A stretch of 64,000 nucleotides of DNA from Candidatus Gastranaerophilales bacterium (GCA_944325085.1 CALUYT010000050.1:1-64000), one strand, 5' to 3'. Counted from the first letter of the stretch, positions 9,794 through 19,543 are shown. Notes: generated by a model not told the origin, from the sequence alone. A program made the numbers and translations.

Positions 9794-10693
9794 TTATACC
9801 TGTAAGTGTTTCTTAATGCACCAAAAACTACCAACTGCACCAAATAATATACTCATTGTAAACATAACAAGAATTACTAAATGTTGGGCATTTGGAGGTG
9901 ATGGTATCATAAAGAATTTATGAACATTCGCAAGCCCGTTTTGTACATAATTCAATGGAATCATTGCCAGTAATGAGCCTGCAAAACCATAAAATGCTCC
10001 TTGCATAATAAATGGAAATCTAATATACCAATTACTTACACCCATTAATCTCATAATTTCTATTTCTTCTTTACGAGATTGGATTACAAGCTGAATAGTG
10101 TTGTTTATAATTGTAATTGTTAAAAGTCCCATGATAGCTATAACAACTAATGTTATAGTTTTTACAACATGGTTAACTAATTCTATTTTTGTAGCCAAGT
10201 CTTTTGCATAACTCATATCTTCAACTGAAGCAATTTTCTTTATGTTATCAAAGACAGGTTGCAAGTGTTCCGGAGTATCAACTTTAACATGTAAAGTATC
10301 CGGTAATGGGTTTTCTATATTTGGTAAACTCATTTCTGTTTTTAACTTATTCCAAGAATCTGCTTTGGGAATAACTGTTATTTCTTGAACATGAGGGAAT
10401 TGTGCAACTTCATCTTTTACGGCTTTAACATCAGCGCTATTTTTTAGATATACTGAAATTTCCAGTGCACTACCTAGTTCTTTTGAAAATGCAGATATAG
10501 AAATTGCAGATCTAAAACAAGCACCAAAGATCATAAGTATTGCTGCCATTGTTGTTATAATAATGATATTAACCCAACCGGTTCTAATAATATCATTAAA
10601 TGTCTCTTTCCCTAATCTATATAATATTCTTAATTCGCATAACCAATCTTTTGGTATATGTTTTTTTACATTTGATTTTAGATTTTTATTCAT
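9794..10693 (-). CDS. ftsX: Cell-division permease FtsX
   Basis: The 299-residue protein has an N-terminal cytoplasmic tail, TM1 near residues 40-65, an extracytoplasmic domain (about 75-175) and three C-terminal TM helices with the FtsX motif E-E-I-E-I-M-R-L-M-G-V-S. FtsX is not a transporter in the usual sense. It couples FtsE ATP hydrolysis to activation of peptidoglycan hydrolases at the septum. The ftsE and ftsX reading frames overlap by 8 nt, which supports a single complex. No hydrolase partner such as EnvC is encoded next to it. Confidence 0.92.
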   Translation of the reverse strand: MNKNLKSNVKKHIPKDWLCELRILYRLGKETFNDIIRTGWVNIIIITTMAAILMIFGACFRSAISISAFSKELGSALEISVYLKNSADVKAVKDEVAQFPHVQEITVIPKADSWNKLKTEMSLPNIENPLPDTLHVKVDTPEHLQPVFDNIKKIASVEDMSYAKDLATKIELVNHVVKTITLVVIAIMGLLTITIINNTIQLVIQSRKEEIEIMRLMGVSNWYIRFPFIMQGAFYGFAGSLLAMIPLNYVQNGLANVHKFFMIPSPPNAQHLVILVMFTMSILFGAVGSFWCIKKHLQV

Positions 10694-11363
10694 ATGTACC
10701 TGCTTGTATGTCTCTTACTATTTCTCCTTGATCTAGTGTGATTACTCTCTTTCTAAAATAGTCAACCATTGCGTTATCGTGAGTTGAAACAATAACAGTA
10801 ATTCCTCTTTGGTTTATTTGATCAAGAATTTGCATAATTTCCATAGAGTTTTTAGGGTCTAGGTTCCCTGTTGGTTCGTCCGCTATTAAAAGTGGTGGAC
10901 CATTAACGATAGCTCTGGCAATACCAACTCTTTGTTGTTCACCACCAGAAAGTTCGCTAGGTTTTGCTCTCATTTTTTCGTGTAAACCAACAATTTTTAA
11001 AGCTCCGTTAACACGAGCATCAATTTCTTTACTGCTAATACCTAATGTTCTTATTACATAGGCAACATTATCGTAAACTGTTTGATTTTGTAATAGTTTA
11101 TAGTCTTGAAAAACAATCCCCATGCATCTTCTTAAGTTTGGAATTTTATTATTTGCAAGATTTGCAATATTAATTCCTCCAATAGAGATAAGTCCACTTG
11201 TAGGTTTTTCTTCGCTATATAAAAGTTTCATCAAAGTTGACTTACCTGCACCTGATGCTCCGACTATAAATACAAATTCTCCTGAATGAATTTCAAGATT
11301 TACATTTTTCAGAGCGTAATGATTATTTTTGTATCTTTTTGTGACATTTTGGAATGTTATCAT
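10686..11363 (-). CDS. ftsE: Cell-division ATP-binding protein FtsE
   Basis: A 225-residue ABC ATPase: Walker A G-A-S-G-A-G-K-S-T, Q-loop F-Q-D-Y-K-L-L, signature L-S-G-G-E-Q-Q-R-V and Walker B L-L-I-A-D-E-P-T-G-N-L-D, then a switch His in V-S-T-H-D. The first residues I-T-F-Q-N-V-T-K-R-Y are typical of FtsE. Its ATG shares one base with the stop codon of the upstream transketolase C-half and its end overlaps ftsX. Identification rests on the adjacent ftsX. Confidence 0.93.
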   Translation of the reverse strand: MITFQNVTKRYKNNHYALKNVNLEIHSGEFVFIVGASGAGKSTLMKLLYSEEKPTSGLISIGGINIANLANNKIPNLRRCMGIVFQDYKLLQNQTVYDNVAYVIRTLGISSKEIDARVNGALKIVGLHEKMRAKPSELSGGEQQRVGIARAIVNGPPLLIADEPTGNLDPKNSMEIMQILDQINQRGITVIVSTHDNAMVDYFRKRVITLDQGEIVRDIQAGTYE

Positions 11364-12325
11364 TATAAATTTTCCTGTTCTTTTTTATACATGGTTTTTA
11401 TTCTTTTTGTTAAAGTTTCAGCATCTAGTCCGTAGTAGTTTAGTAATTCTTCTGCTTTACCACTTTGTCCGAACTCATCATGGATACCTATTCTATAAAC
11501 TTTTGACGGATAATTTCCAGCTAAAGTTTCGCAAACTGCTGAACCTAAACCTCCAATAATAGAATGGTTTTCTACAGTAATTGAAAATTTTGTTTTCTTT
11601 GCGCTATTTATAACTGTTTGAATATCCAAAGGTTTTATAACTGGAACATTAATAACTTCGACAGATATATTATCTTTTTTTAATTCTTCAGCTGCTAATA
11701 AAACTTCAACAAGAGTTTCGCCATTTGTAAATACGGAAATATCAGTTCCTTCTTCTACAACAACAGCTTTATGAATATTAAAATGGTAATGTTCATCAAA
11801 TATATCAACTACATTAGAACGAGGAATTCTGATGTACATTGGACCGTCATGTAAAGACGCATATTTTATTACTTCTTCGCATTCTCTACAATCTGCAGGA
11901 ACAATTACTGTCATGTTAGGAATGTTTCTCATAAGAGAAATATCTTCTAATGCTTGGTGAGTTGCACCGTCTTCTCCTACAGTAATTCCACCATGAGTTC
12001 CTATAATTTTTACGTTGAAATATGGATAACATATACTATTTCTTATTTGGTCATAGGTTCTGCCAGTTGCAAACATTGCAAAACTTGCAATAAATGGAAT
12101 TTTACCTTCTGAAGCAAGTCCAGCTGCTGTAGCTGCCATGTCTTGTTCTGCAATTCCGCAGTCAAAAAATCTGTCAGGAAATTTATCCGCAAATAATTTT
12201 GTCTGTGTAGAGCATGCCAAATCTGCATCCAAGACCACAATTTTTTCATTAATCTCACCAATTTGAGCTAATGTTTTTCCAAAAGCTTTTCTAATGGAAT
12301 TTGATTTATTTTTGTCTATCTTCAT
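11363..12325 (-). CDS. Transketolase, C-terminal subunit
   Basis: This 320-residue protein covers only the pyrimidine-binding and C-terminal domains of transketolase. It has I-V-V-L-D-A-D-L-A near residue 30, F-D-C-G-I-A-E-Q-D-M with the catalytic Glu, and G-G-I-T-V-G-E-D-G-A-T-H-Q. The thiamine-diphosphate-binding half is separate, at 36613-37437. Family knowledge: split transketolases assemble from two chains and act in the non-oxidative pentose phosphate pathway. GAGGAT precedes the ATG. It heads the operon with ftsEX. A specialised 2-oxo acid or DXS-like role is less likely, given the sequence. Confidence 0.88.
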   Translation of the reverse strand: MKIDKNKSNSIRKAFGKTLAQIGEINEKIVVLDADLACSTQTKLFADKFPDRFFDCGIAEQDMAATAAGLASEGKIPFIASFAMFATGRTYDQIRNSICYPYFNVKIIGTHGGITVGEDGATHQALEDISLMRNIPNMTVIVPADCRECEEVIKYASLHDGPMYIRIPRSNVVDIFDEHYHFNIHKAVVVEEGTDISVFTNGETLVEVLLAAEELKKDNISVEVINVPVIKPLDIQTVINSAKKTKFSITVENHSIIGGLGSAVCETLAGNYPSKVYRIGIHDEFGQSGKAEELLNYYGLDAETLTKRIKTMYKKEQENL

Positions 12326-12583
12326 CTATATCCTCAAATATATCTGGATTTCTACCCTTTTTAATATCCTATAATGTGAATTTTATCATAAAAAATATTT
12401 TCTTTCCATTAATTTACACCTTTAAAGTTTTTACAATCTGAAAGCCTTGTATAGTGTGTTTTTTCTGTATTAATGTAAAGTTTTATTAAAAAAATAAGGG
12501 TTTTTTAGCAATATTTTTTCTTCATACGTATTTAAACGGTAGAATGGTAATAGACTCAATTTTATGTAGGAAAGGAAGAATTT

Positions 12584-13729
12584 ATGAATCAAGTCCCATT
12601 TGTACCGATGACAAATCCTTATATGGTACAACAACAAACAACATATATGCCTGTTCCACAACAACCAAATTACAATGCGGTTAAAATAGACATACATAAT
12701 CCAACAGTAGGAACTCAAGGCTTAGAGCAACAGTACAATCCACAATATGCTCAAACTACAATGCCTTATTATAGTTATCCTCAATCTCAAGTTTATAATT
12801 ACCCACAAGCTCCGGTACAACAACCTTATTATCCACCGGTAGTTTGTCCTCCTTGTGCTCAACCAACACAAACAGTTGCAGAAGCACCAAAAGCTGTTCC
12901 TGCTCCAGCACCAGCACCGGCTCCAGAACCTGTAAAAGTTCCTGTAGCACCGGCACCAGCTGTAGCTCCAGCTATTCAACAACAAAATATAAATGTTCCA
13001 CCAGTTGTACAACCGGTAGAAGTTCCAAAAACTGAAACTCCAGCAGTTCCTGAACCTGTAGTATCTACTCCAGAAACTGTTAAGACTGAAGCAAAACCTG
13101 AAGTTGTACCTTCAGAACAAGTTACTCCTCAGGTTGATATAAATTCTTTTATCGCTAAATTAGCAAACCCAGATTTTGATGCTCAAGCAGCAGGTATGGA
13201 AGAAATTGCTAATATGGTAAAAGAATCTCCTGAAAAAGCTGCTGAATTAGTTGATACAAAAGTATTTGATGCTTTAAATAATATTATCAATTTTGATTCA
13301 AGCAAATTGGAAGGACCAACTCAAGAACAATTAGCTGCTAGAGAAAAAGTTATGACTGGTAAAGAAGTAACTGATGCTGAAAAACAATTAGCAAATACAA
13401 TTACACCAAAAGAACAAGCTGAAAGAAATAAAAGTTATGCATTGTTCACTTCTGCAATAATGCAAAAACTATATGCAGATGAAGTAAAACGTTTATCTAA
13501 TACAACTGTTCCATTAACTGAATTACCAGGTGTTGCAACTGTTGTAGATAATTTGAAAGATAACCCAAACCCAATGGTTAGAGCATCTGCAATTGAAGCT
13601 TTGAGTTATATTCAAAACCCAGATTACAAAAAAGATTTGACAACAGTATTCACAGTTGCTCAAAACGATCAAGATCCAGCTGTAGCTGAGTCTGCTAAAG
13701 TTGCACTAGATAGATTAAATCAAGTGTAA
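12584..13729 (+). CDS. Pro/Gln/Ala-rich protein with C-terminal HEAT-like repeats
   Basis: I do not recognise a named family for this 381-residue protein. Residues 1-180 are low-complexity: Q/P/Y-rich first, with C-P-P-C at about 88-91, then P-A-P-A repeats and P/V/E-rich stretches. Residues ~185-381 are helical, with units such as P-N-P-M-V-R-A-S-A-I-E-A-L and D-P-A-V-A-E-S-A-K-V-A-L that look like HEAT/armadillo repeats. No signal peptide is visible, so it is probably cytoplasmic. AGGAAAGGAAG precedes the ATG, and it is a single-gene unit closed by a strong terminator. A disordered linker attached to a scaffold domain is a fair structural inference. Confidence 0.7.
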   Translation: MNQVPFVPMTNPYMVQQQTTYMPVPQQPNYNAVKIDIHNPTVGTQGLEQQYNPQYAQTTMPYYSYPQSQVYNYPQAPVQQPYYPPVVCPPCAQPTQTVAEAPKAVPAPAPAPAPEPVKVPVAPAPAVAPAIQQQNINVPPVVQPVEVPKTETPAVPEPVVSTPETVKTEAKPEVVPSEQVTPQVDINSFIAKLANPDFDAQAAGMEEIANMVKESPEKAAELVDTKVFDALNNIINFDSSKLEGPTQEQLAAREKVMTGKEVTDAEKQLANTITPKEQAERNKSYALFTSAIMQKLYADEVKRLSNTTVPLTELPGVATVVDNLKDNPNPMVRASAIEALSYIQNPDYKKDLTTVFTVAQNDQDPAVAESAKVALDRLNQV

Positions 13730-13766
13730 TGATTGATTTATAGATAATAAAATTCCTTTCTTTAAA

Positions 13767-13800
13767 TAAAATAAAGCCCCTTTTAAAGGGGCTTTATTTT
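13767..13800. terminator. Bidirectional rho-independent terminator
   Basis: A near-perfect palindrome with AAAGCCCC opposite GGGGCTTT and flanking A/T runs gives a U-tract on both strands. It separates the HEAT-like gene from the convergent acyltransferase pair. Confidence 0.9.
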
Positions 13801-13825
13801 ATTTGTGTTAAATATAATATTTAAA

Positions 13826-14536
13826 TTAAACATTTTGAGTTTCTTTTTGTTTGTAAGATTCCGGAATAGGTGCACAGTTTTCATAATTTGCCATTTGTGA
13901 AATTTGTTTGCACCATTCATATATTATTTCATCATCTTTAAGTTGATAAGAAATAGGTTCTCCTACTTTTATTTTTACGTTCCTTCTTGTAAATGGTTTT
14001 AGTTTTGGGTATCCGTCCCAATCTGCAATGGCAATTGGAACAATATCAGCTTTAGCATTTTTTGCAATTGCAACAAAACCTTTTCTAATATCTTCCAGTT
14101 TTCCATAAGGTCTTGTTCCGCCTTGTGGGAAAATTCCTAAAGACCAACTTGTACTAACTATATCTTTTACAGTTTTGAATGTAGCTATTTCAGGCTTTGT
14201 TCTATCAACAGCAAACGCTCCAAGTCTTTTGACAAGCCAGCTTAATTTTTCCTCAGGCTCAAACAGTTCTTTTTTAGCCATAAATGCGATTGGGCATAAA
14301 GCTGCCATTGCAACCATTGTTGGGTCAAATATAGAAACATGGTTTGCTGCATAAATGTATTTCCCGGATTTTGCTTTTTTCGGAGGAATATTTTTTCTAC
14401 CTTCTATTTTGTAGTTATAGAAAATATTAAAAAATCCGAAAACAACAATATATAAAAAACTCATATAAAAAATCGTTCTGAATATATTGTATTCTTTCGC
14501 ATATCTTCTATTGAAGTTTCTCACTTCTTTAGTCAT
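13826..14536 (-). CDS. PlsC-type 1-acyl-glycerol-3-phosphate acyltransferase, second copy
   Basis: The acyltransferase motif N-H-V-S-I-F-D carries the catalytic His and Asp, followed by P-Q-G-G-T-R-P and a hydrophobic N-terminal segment near residues 20-40. The family acylates lysophosphatidic acid at the membrane. I chose the ATG at 14536 because GGAGGT lies 10 nt upstream and this ATG overlaps the stop of the preceding acyltransferase. Starts at 14545-14566 have poor spacing or none. The motif P-Q-G-G-T has one more Gly than the usual P-E-G-T/P-Q-G-T. Tandem paralogues may differ in chain or head-group preference. Confidence 0.85.
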   Translation of the reverse strand: MTKEVRNFNRRYAKEYNIFRTIFYMSFLYIVVFGFFNIFYNYKIEGRKNIPPKKAKSGKYIYAANHVSIFDPTMVAMAALCPIAFMAKKELFEPEEKLSWLVKRLGAFAVDRTKPEIATFKTVKDIVSTSWSLGIFPQGGTRPYGKLEDIRKGFVAIAKNAKADIVPIAIADWDGYPKLKPFTRRNVKIKVGEPISYQLKDDEIIYEWCKQISQMANYENCAPIPESYKQKETQNV

Positions 14537-15218
14537 CTTTTTCATTACCTCCATCGGTTTTATCAATTGAGTCTTCTATATATTTAAATCCTGTTAGTTT
14601 TTGAATTTCTTCTATCCATTTTTGTTTTACTACTTCAGGATCATTGTCATAAGGAATAGGTTTGCCTATATTTACAATAATTTTTCCTGTAAATGGTAAT
14701 CTTTTTACTTCATTTGAACCAATTATTCCTACAGGTAGTATATTACATTTTGTTATTTTGGCAAGTCCTGCAAAGCCTTTTGTAACACCTTTTATTTCTC
14801 CTGGTAATCCCCTTGTTCCTTGAGGGAACATTCCTAATACCCAGTTACTTTCTTTGATTATTTTTACTGTTTTTATAGTAGATGGCCCTAAGCTTTCTCT
14901 ATTTACGGCAAATGCACCAAGCCAATCTATCCACCATCTTAAAAAAGGAATATCAAATAATTCTTTTTTTGCCATAAACGATACACTTCTTGGCATTATT
15001 CCAACAATTAATGGTGGATCAAGTGTTGAAAGATGGTTTGGACATACTATATAATCATTATCTTTTGGTACATTTTCTAAACCGTTGACTTCCAGTCTAT
15101 AAACTAGTTTTAGTCTAACCATATAACCAATTTTACAAACTAAAAGCTGGAAAAGTGATCTCCATATATTAAATTGAGAAGCTTTTCTTGAAGAATATTG
15201 TTTTTTTTGTTTTGCCAT
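14529..15218 (-). CDS. PlsC-type 1-acyl-glycerol-3-phosphate acyltransferase, first copy
   Basis: A 229-residue acyltransferase with N-H-L-S-T-L-D (catalytic His/Asp), F-P-Q-G-T-R-G and I-L-P-V-G-I-I. It has a hydrophobic N-terminal stretch and is probably bound to the inner membrane, making phosphatidic acid. GGAG lies 9 nt before the ATG. It shares 8 nt with the second acyltransferase downstream, so the two are translationally coupled. It is about 40% identical to its partner by eye around the motifs, so an old duplication is likely. Confidence 0.87.
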   Translation of the reverse strand: MAKQKKQYSSRKASQFNIWRSLFQLLVCKIGYMVRLKLVYRLEVNGLENVPKDNDYIVCPNHLSTLDPPLIVGIMPRSVSFMAKKELFDIPFLRWWIDWLGAFAVNRESLGPSTIKTVKIIKESNWVLGMFPQGTRGLPGEIKGVTKGFAGLAKITKCNILPVGIIGSNEVKRLPFTGKIIVNIGKPIPYDNDPEVVKQKWIEEIQKLTGFKYIEDSIDKTDGGNEKDD

Positions 15219-15330
15219 AGTCTGCTCTCCAATCTGTGATAGTTTAATTATACATAAAAATTTTTATATAGGCTATTTATTAATCTATTTTTATTGTATT
15301 GTATAAACAAAGACAGATAAGGAGAGAGGT

Positions 15331-17610
15331 ATGTTTGAATTGAAAAAATCTGATAACAGTTTGGAAAATGAATTGTTTAAAAGTGTTTATGAAAAGACTC
15401 CGGATTATGTAAAATCTTTGAATTTAATGAATTTTGATAATGAGGGCGAATTTTCTTTTGTTTTAAAACGCGAATATTTAAAACCTTATGATGAAAACTC
15501 AAATCCTCAAGGCTTAAATTTAGAAGAGTGGTTCGCTAATTATGCAAAAGAAGCTAAAGTTTCTACTGCGGGTATTAGAGGTCCTCAAAATATTCTATAT
15601 CCTCAAGATACTAGATTTCCTATAAATTTAGTAGGTATTGTATTGGCTACTTTAGCAAAGGCACTTGTAGCAAAGGAAAAATATCCTAACAAACGCATTG
15701 TTAAAATTGCGGGTTGTGAGGTTAGGTATAATTCTAAATTATTTTTGGATGCAATAGCTAGAATTCAAGCTGCAAATGGTATTGAAACATTGGTTCCTGG
15801 CGGTAAAAAAACTATTCCAATTTGGCTAGCTTCATTTTTGGCATTTAAACTTGATTTATTAGGAGGAGAGTATATAACATCAAGTCATGGTATTTCTGTT
15901 AAAAATGCTACTAAAGATTTGAATTGTCAAGGAAGCCAATATCTACCGGAAGAATCTATGGAATTTGTTAATAAAATTCAAGAGATTTTTGATGAAGTCA
16001 ATAAAAATGGTTCTTACGAGATAAAAATTTCTGCTCTTGATAATCCGCTTATAAATGAAAATGTTATGAAATCCATTGATGATGGCGTTAATTTATATGT
16101 TGAATATTTAAAATCCGGTGTAGCAAAAGATATAAATTTGGATTTAATAAAGAAATTTGATTCTAAAATCGCCATTGAAAACGTTGGGGGTTCTGCTTTT
16201 AGAACTTTATCCAGAGTATTAGAAAAATTAGGTATTTCAGATAAATTTGTTTGGTTTAATACTGAAGAAGATCCGTTTTTCCATTCGATTGGTAAGTATG
16301 ATGTTACTCCAAAAGGAGAAAAGGCTTTTTATGATTATTCTGTAGATGCTACAGTATTAGCTAAAAAGTCTGATGGAACCAAGTTTTTCCCTGTAATTGA
16401 TACTTTGAATTATTCTGAAAAATTAAAAGATTTTGAAGTTGGAACTGCTGTATTAATTACAGATCCGGATCATGACAGATTAACTATTACTCAAACCGAA
16501 AGTGTAGATAGAATTCCTGCATTAAATAAATTAGGTGTTGATTATGTTGTTTTAAGTGATCAGGTAGTTTTAACAGTATTTACTGCAAATCAAGCCTTTT
16601 TAATGTTGATGGATTTTTGGTCAAAACAGTTAAAAGCTCAAGGTTTATGGAATAATCATCCTAGATTTATGATAAAAACTACGGCTTCAGCATTGTCTTG
16701 GGATGAATGGGCTGCCAAAAATGATGTTAAGGTTGTTAATGTTCCTGTCGGTTTTAAAGAAATTGCTAATATTATGAAAAAAGTAGAGTTAAAACTGAAA
16801 AATTCACCTGAAAAAGAAGTTATTGTTGATGATGTTTTTGGTAATCCAATCAATTTGGGTGTTAATCCTAGATTGTTATTTGGAGGTGAAGAATCTGGCG
16901 GAATGATTATGGGTACAGAAGAATTGATAAAATCTGAACACGGTCGTTTAGCCGTTGCAATGAGAGAAAAAAGTGCAACTGAAGCTATTGTTGTTGCTTC
17001 TGCTTTGATTGCAAAATTAAGTGAAAAACAAATTTCTTTATCTGAGTATTTAGAAGATGTCTTTGTATCTAATGAAATTATCGGAAGATATGATACAAGG
17101 GTTGATATAGCTTATTATAATGAGTCTGAGCCTGATATTGAAAAGTTAAAAATAGCAAAAGTTGAAGGTGAAGCTATGAGAACAAAAAATGATATGTTCT
17201 ATTTGTCTTTGGCTATTGCAAAAAGAAAAGGTTTAATTACTTTAGAGCAAATAAAATCAATATTGAATGATAAATTTTCAAGTGATAATTTGACATTTGA
17301 TAATTTGAAATCTATTAAATTCGTTGGTGATGGTACTTATTTGGAATTTGAAGATAAGTATATTGAAATAAGACCTTCCGGAACTGATGCAAAAACAAAA
17401 GCCTATGGCGGCGGATTAGATAAGGCTGATATAGAAAAATACGCAAATGTCTTAGGTAATTATTCTGGAGATAGAACTAAATTGCATAGCGAATATTTGT
17501 CTGAAGATGAATATTTGTCTTGCAAGCAAGATGCTATGGATTATTATTTGAAATTTGTTGAAAAAGATGCAAATAATGAACCGTTTGAAATTCCAGAATA
17601 TAGTTTTTAG
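15331..17610 (+). CDS. Divergent alpha-D-phosphohexomutase family protein (759 residues)
   Basis: Superfamily landmarks are in order: S-T-A-G-I-R-G-P (78-85), an active-site loop T-S-S-H-G (183-187), metal loop D-P-D-H-D-R (378-383), sugar loop G-G-E-E-S-G-G (from 518) and phosphate loop R-P-S-G-T-D-A-K (from 681). Normal members read T-A-S-H-N-P and D-G-D-x-D-R and have 450-600 residues, so this protein is longer and has altered catalytic loops. It probably converts hexose-1- and hexose-6-phosphates, but the substrate is uncertain. AAGGAGAGAGG precedes the ATG, and it is alone in its unit with a terminator after it. Confidence 0.8.
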   Translation: MFELKKSDNSLENELFKSVYEKTPDYVKSLNLMNFDNEGEFSFVLKREYLKPYDENSNPQGLNLEEWFANYAKEAKVSTAGIRGPQNILYPQDTRFPINLVGIVLATLAKALVAKEKYPNKRIVKIAGCEVRYNSKLFLDAIARIQAANGIETLVPGGKKTIPIWLASFLAFKLDLLGGEYITSSHGISVKNATKDLNCQGSQYLPEESMEFVNKIQEIFDEVNKNGSYEIKISALDNPLINENVMKSIDDGVNLYVEYLKSGVAKDINLDLIKKFDSKIAIENVGGSAFRTLSRVLEKLGISDKFVWFNTEEDPFFHSIGKYDVTPKGEKAFYDYSVDATVLAKKSDGTKFFPVIDTLNYSEKLKDFEVGTAVLITDPDHDRLTITQTESVDRIPALNKLGVDYVVLSDQVVLTVFTANQAFLMLMDFWSKQLKAQGLWNNHPRFMIKTTASALSWDEWAAKNDVKVVNVPVGFKEIANIMKKVELKLKNSPEKEVIVDDVFGNPINLGVNPRLLFGGEESGGMIMGTEELIKSEHGRLAVAMREKSATEAIVVASALIAKLSEKQISLSEYLEDVFVSNEIIGRYDTRVDIAYYNESEPDIEKLKIAKVEGEAMRTKNDMFYLSLAIAKRKGLITLEQIKSILNDKFSSDNLTFDNLKSIKFVGDGTYLEFEDKYIEIRPSGTDAKTKAYGGGLDKADIEKYANVLGNYSGDRTKLHSEYLSEDEYLSCKQDAMDYYLKFVEKDANNEPFEIPEYSF

Positions 17611-17635
17611 ATTTTACGAATAAGTCGATAAATTA

Positions 17636-17677
17636 ATTGGACGAAGTATTAAATTACCTTCGTCCAATTTGTTTTTT
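17636..17677 (+). terminator. Rho-independent terminator after the phosphohexomutase
   Basis: An 11-bp stem, ATTGGACGAAG (17636-17646) with CTTCGTCCAAT (17658-17668), is followed by TTGTTTTTT. Confidence 0.92.
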
Positions 17678-17738
17678 ATGAACAAATATTCCTGTTTATA
17701 TTATAATTATTTTATATGATAAATAAAATGAGGTTAGT

Positions 17739-19478
17739 ATGTTAAGAGATTACTTTTTAAACAAAATTGAAACAGCAATCTTAGAGGCTGTAAAGAATAA
17801 TAAATTAGGTCAAATGACAGAATATGTAAAAGGTTCTTTGCCTGTTGAAAAGCCTAAAAATCCTGAATTCGGGGATTTAGCAATCAATGTTTCTTCATTG
17901 GCTCGTAGTGCGAAAATTGCTCCACCAATGATTGCGAATGCTATTGTAGAATTTATTGATAAAGAAGATAATGAGTATTCTGTAATTGGCGGTTTCATCA
18001 ATTTTAAAGCCGGACAGTCTTTGTTGATAGATCTTATAAAAGAAATATTTAATAAAAAAGAAAATTTTGGAAAACCTGAAAATATAAATAAAGAAAAAAT
18101 TATATTGGAATATATTTCAGCTAATCCAACCGGACCATTCCATATTGGGCACGGTCGTTGGGCTGCTATGGGAAGTGCATTGGCTAATCTTTTAAAATTC
18201 TATGGACATGAAGTTTATCAAGAATTTTATATCAATGATGCAGGTTCTCAAATTCAGAAGTTGGGAAGATCTTTGGTTATAAGAGTAAAACAAGAACTTG
18301 GTGAAAATGTAGATTTCCCAGAAGATGAAGTTGAAAGAAAAAATTATTATCCTGGGGATTATTTAATTCCTGTTGCAAAACAATTTTTGATTGATAAAAA
18401 ATCTGAATTGGATGCAGTAAATAATGATGTTGATAAAATTGATCTTCAAGTTTATTGTGATTATGCTAAAAACTACGAGGAAAAAGTTCAAAGAGATTTA
18501 CTTGATAATTTCAGAGTTTCTTTTGATAATTTTTATTCTGAATTAACATTGCATAATTCCGGTAAAGTTGAAGAATGTGTTGATAAGTTGAAAAATAGCG
18601 GCAAAATATATGAAAAAGAAGGTGCCGTATGGTTCAAATCTTCAGATTACGGAGATGATCAAGATCGTGTAATTAAAAAAGCAGATGGTTCTAATACTTA
18701 TTTGACAGCTGATATTGCATATCACGTTGATAAGTTAGAACGAGGTTTTGATAGAATGATCAATATCTGGGGTGCTGATCACCATGGATATGTGGCTCGT
18801 GTAAAAGCTTCTATTGAGGCTTTAGGTTATGATCCTAATAAATTGGAAGTTTTATTGGGTCAATTAGTAAATCTTGTTATTAACGGTAATGAAGTTCGTA
18901 TGGGTAAACGTAAAAATATGGTTACCTTAGAAGATTTGATTGATGAAGTTGGAGTTGATGCAACAAGATTTTGGATGTCAATGAGAAATATTGATACTAC
19001 ATTAGATTTTGATATTGAGCTGGCAAAAACTAATTCTGATGAAAATCCTGTATTTTATGTTCAATATGCTCATGCCAGAGCTTGTTCTATCATACGTAAT
19101 GCAATAAACGATAGAGTTGATACTGAATCAGGAAAAACTATTCCTGCTGTTTTGTCAGAAAGTGAATTTGAAAAATTAGTTTCAAATATTGATTCTGTTA
19201 TAGCTTCTCAAGCTGTTAAAGATGGTAGAAAGTTGGTATTAAAATTAGAAGAATTTAAACCTTTGATAAAATCTTCCGCTCAAACAAGACAGGTTTATAC
19301 AATATGTAGATATGTTCAAGAATTGGCAGCTGAATTCCATTCTTTCTACAATTCTACAAGAGTTATTACTGATGATATCGAAGTAACAAAATCTAGATTG
19401 GCTTTAGTATGGGCATTTAGAACGGTTCTTGCTAATGCATTAAATATTCTTGCGGTTACTGCTCCAGAAAGAATGTAG
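17739..19478 (+). CDS. argS: Arginyl-tRNA synthetase
   Basis: A class I synthetase of 579 residues. The N-terminal Add-1 domain precedes the HIGH motif in G-P-F-H-I-G-H-G-R-W. The ArgRS motif V-N-L-V-I-N-G-N-E-V-R-M-G-K-R lies where other enzymes have KMSK, as usual for ArgRS lacking canonical KMSK. The C-terminal DALR anticodon domain ends in L-N-I-L-A-V-T-A-P-E-R-M. It charges tRNA-Arg in the cytoplasm. GAGG precedes the ATG and the gene is monocistronic between two terminators. Confidence 0.96.
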   Translation: MLRDYFLNKIETAILEAVKNNKLGQMTEYVKGSLPVEKPKNPEFGDLAINVSSLARSAKIAPPMIANAIVEFIDKEDNEYSVIGGFINFKAGQSLLIDLIKEIFNKKENFGKPENINKEKIILEYISANPTGPFHIGHGRWAAMGSALANLLKFYGHEVYQEFYINDAGSQIQKLGRSLVIRVKQELGENVDFPEDEVERKNYYPGDYLIPVAKQFLIDKKSELDAVNNDVDKIDLQVYCDYAKNYEEKVQRDLLDNFRVSFDNFYSELTLHNSGKVEECVDKLKNSGKIYEKEGAVWFKSSDYGDDQDRVIKKADGSNTYLTADIAYHVDKLERGFDRMINIWGADHHGYVARVKASIEALGYDPNKLEVLLGQLVNLVINGNEVRMGKRKNMVTLEDLIDEVGVDATRFWMSMRNIDTTLDFDIELAKTNSDENPVFYVQYAHARACSIIRNAINDRVDTESGKTIPAVLSESEFEKLVSNIDSVIASQAVKDGRKLVLKLEEFKPLIKSSAQTRQVYTICRYVQELAAEFHSFYNSTRVITDDIEVTKSRLALVWAFRTVLANALNILAVTAPERM

Positions 19479-19507
19479 TGATTTAGATAAAATAATAATT
19501 TGTTAAT

Positions 19508-19543
19508 AAAAGACCTTTTATAATTTGTAGAAGGTCTTTTATT
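19508..19543. terminator. Bidirectional terminator between argS and the PLD protein
   Basis: The stem AAAAGACCTT (19508-19517) pairs with AAGGTCTTTT (19531-19540), and there are T-rich tails on both sides. It overlaps the stop codon of the convergent gene at 19539. Confidence 0.88.

Noticed and set aside
12722..13035. Cys/Ser/Trp-rich frames over the Pro-rich gene
   Set aside because: They are out-of-frame readings of the P-A-P-A repeat region.
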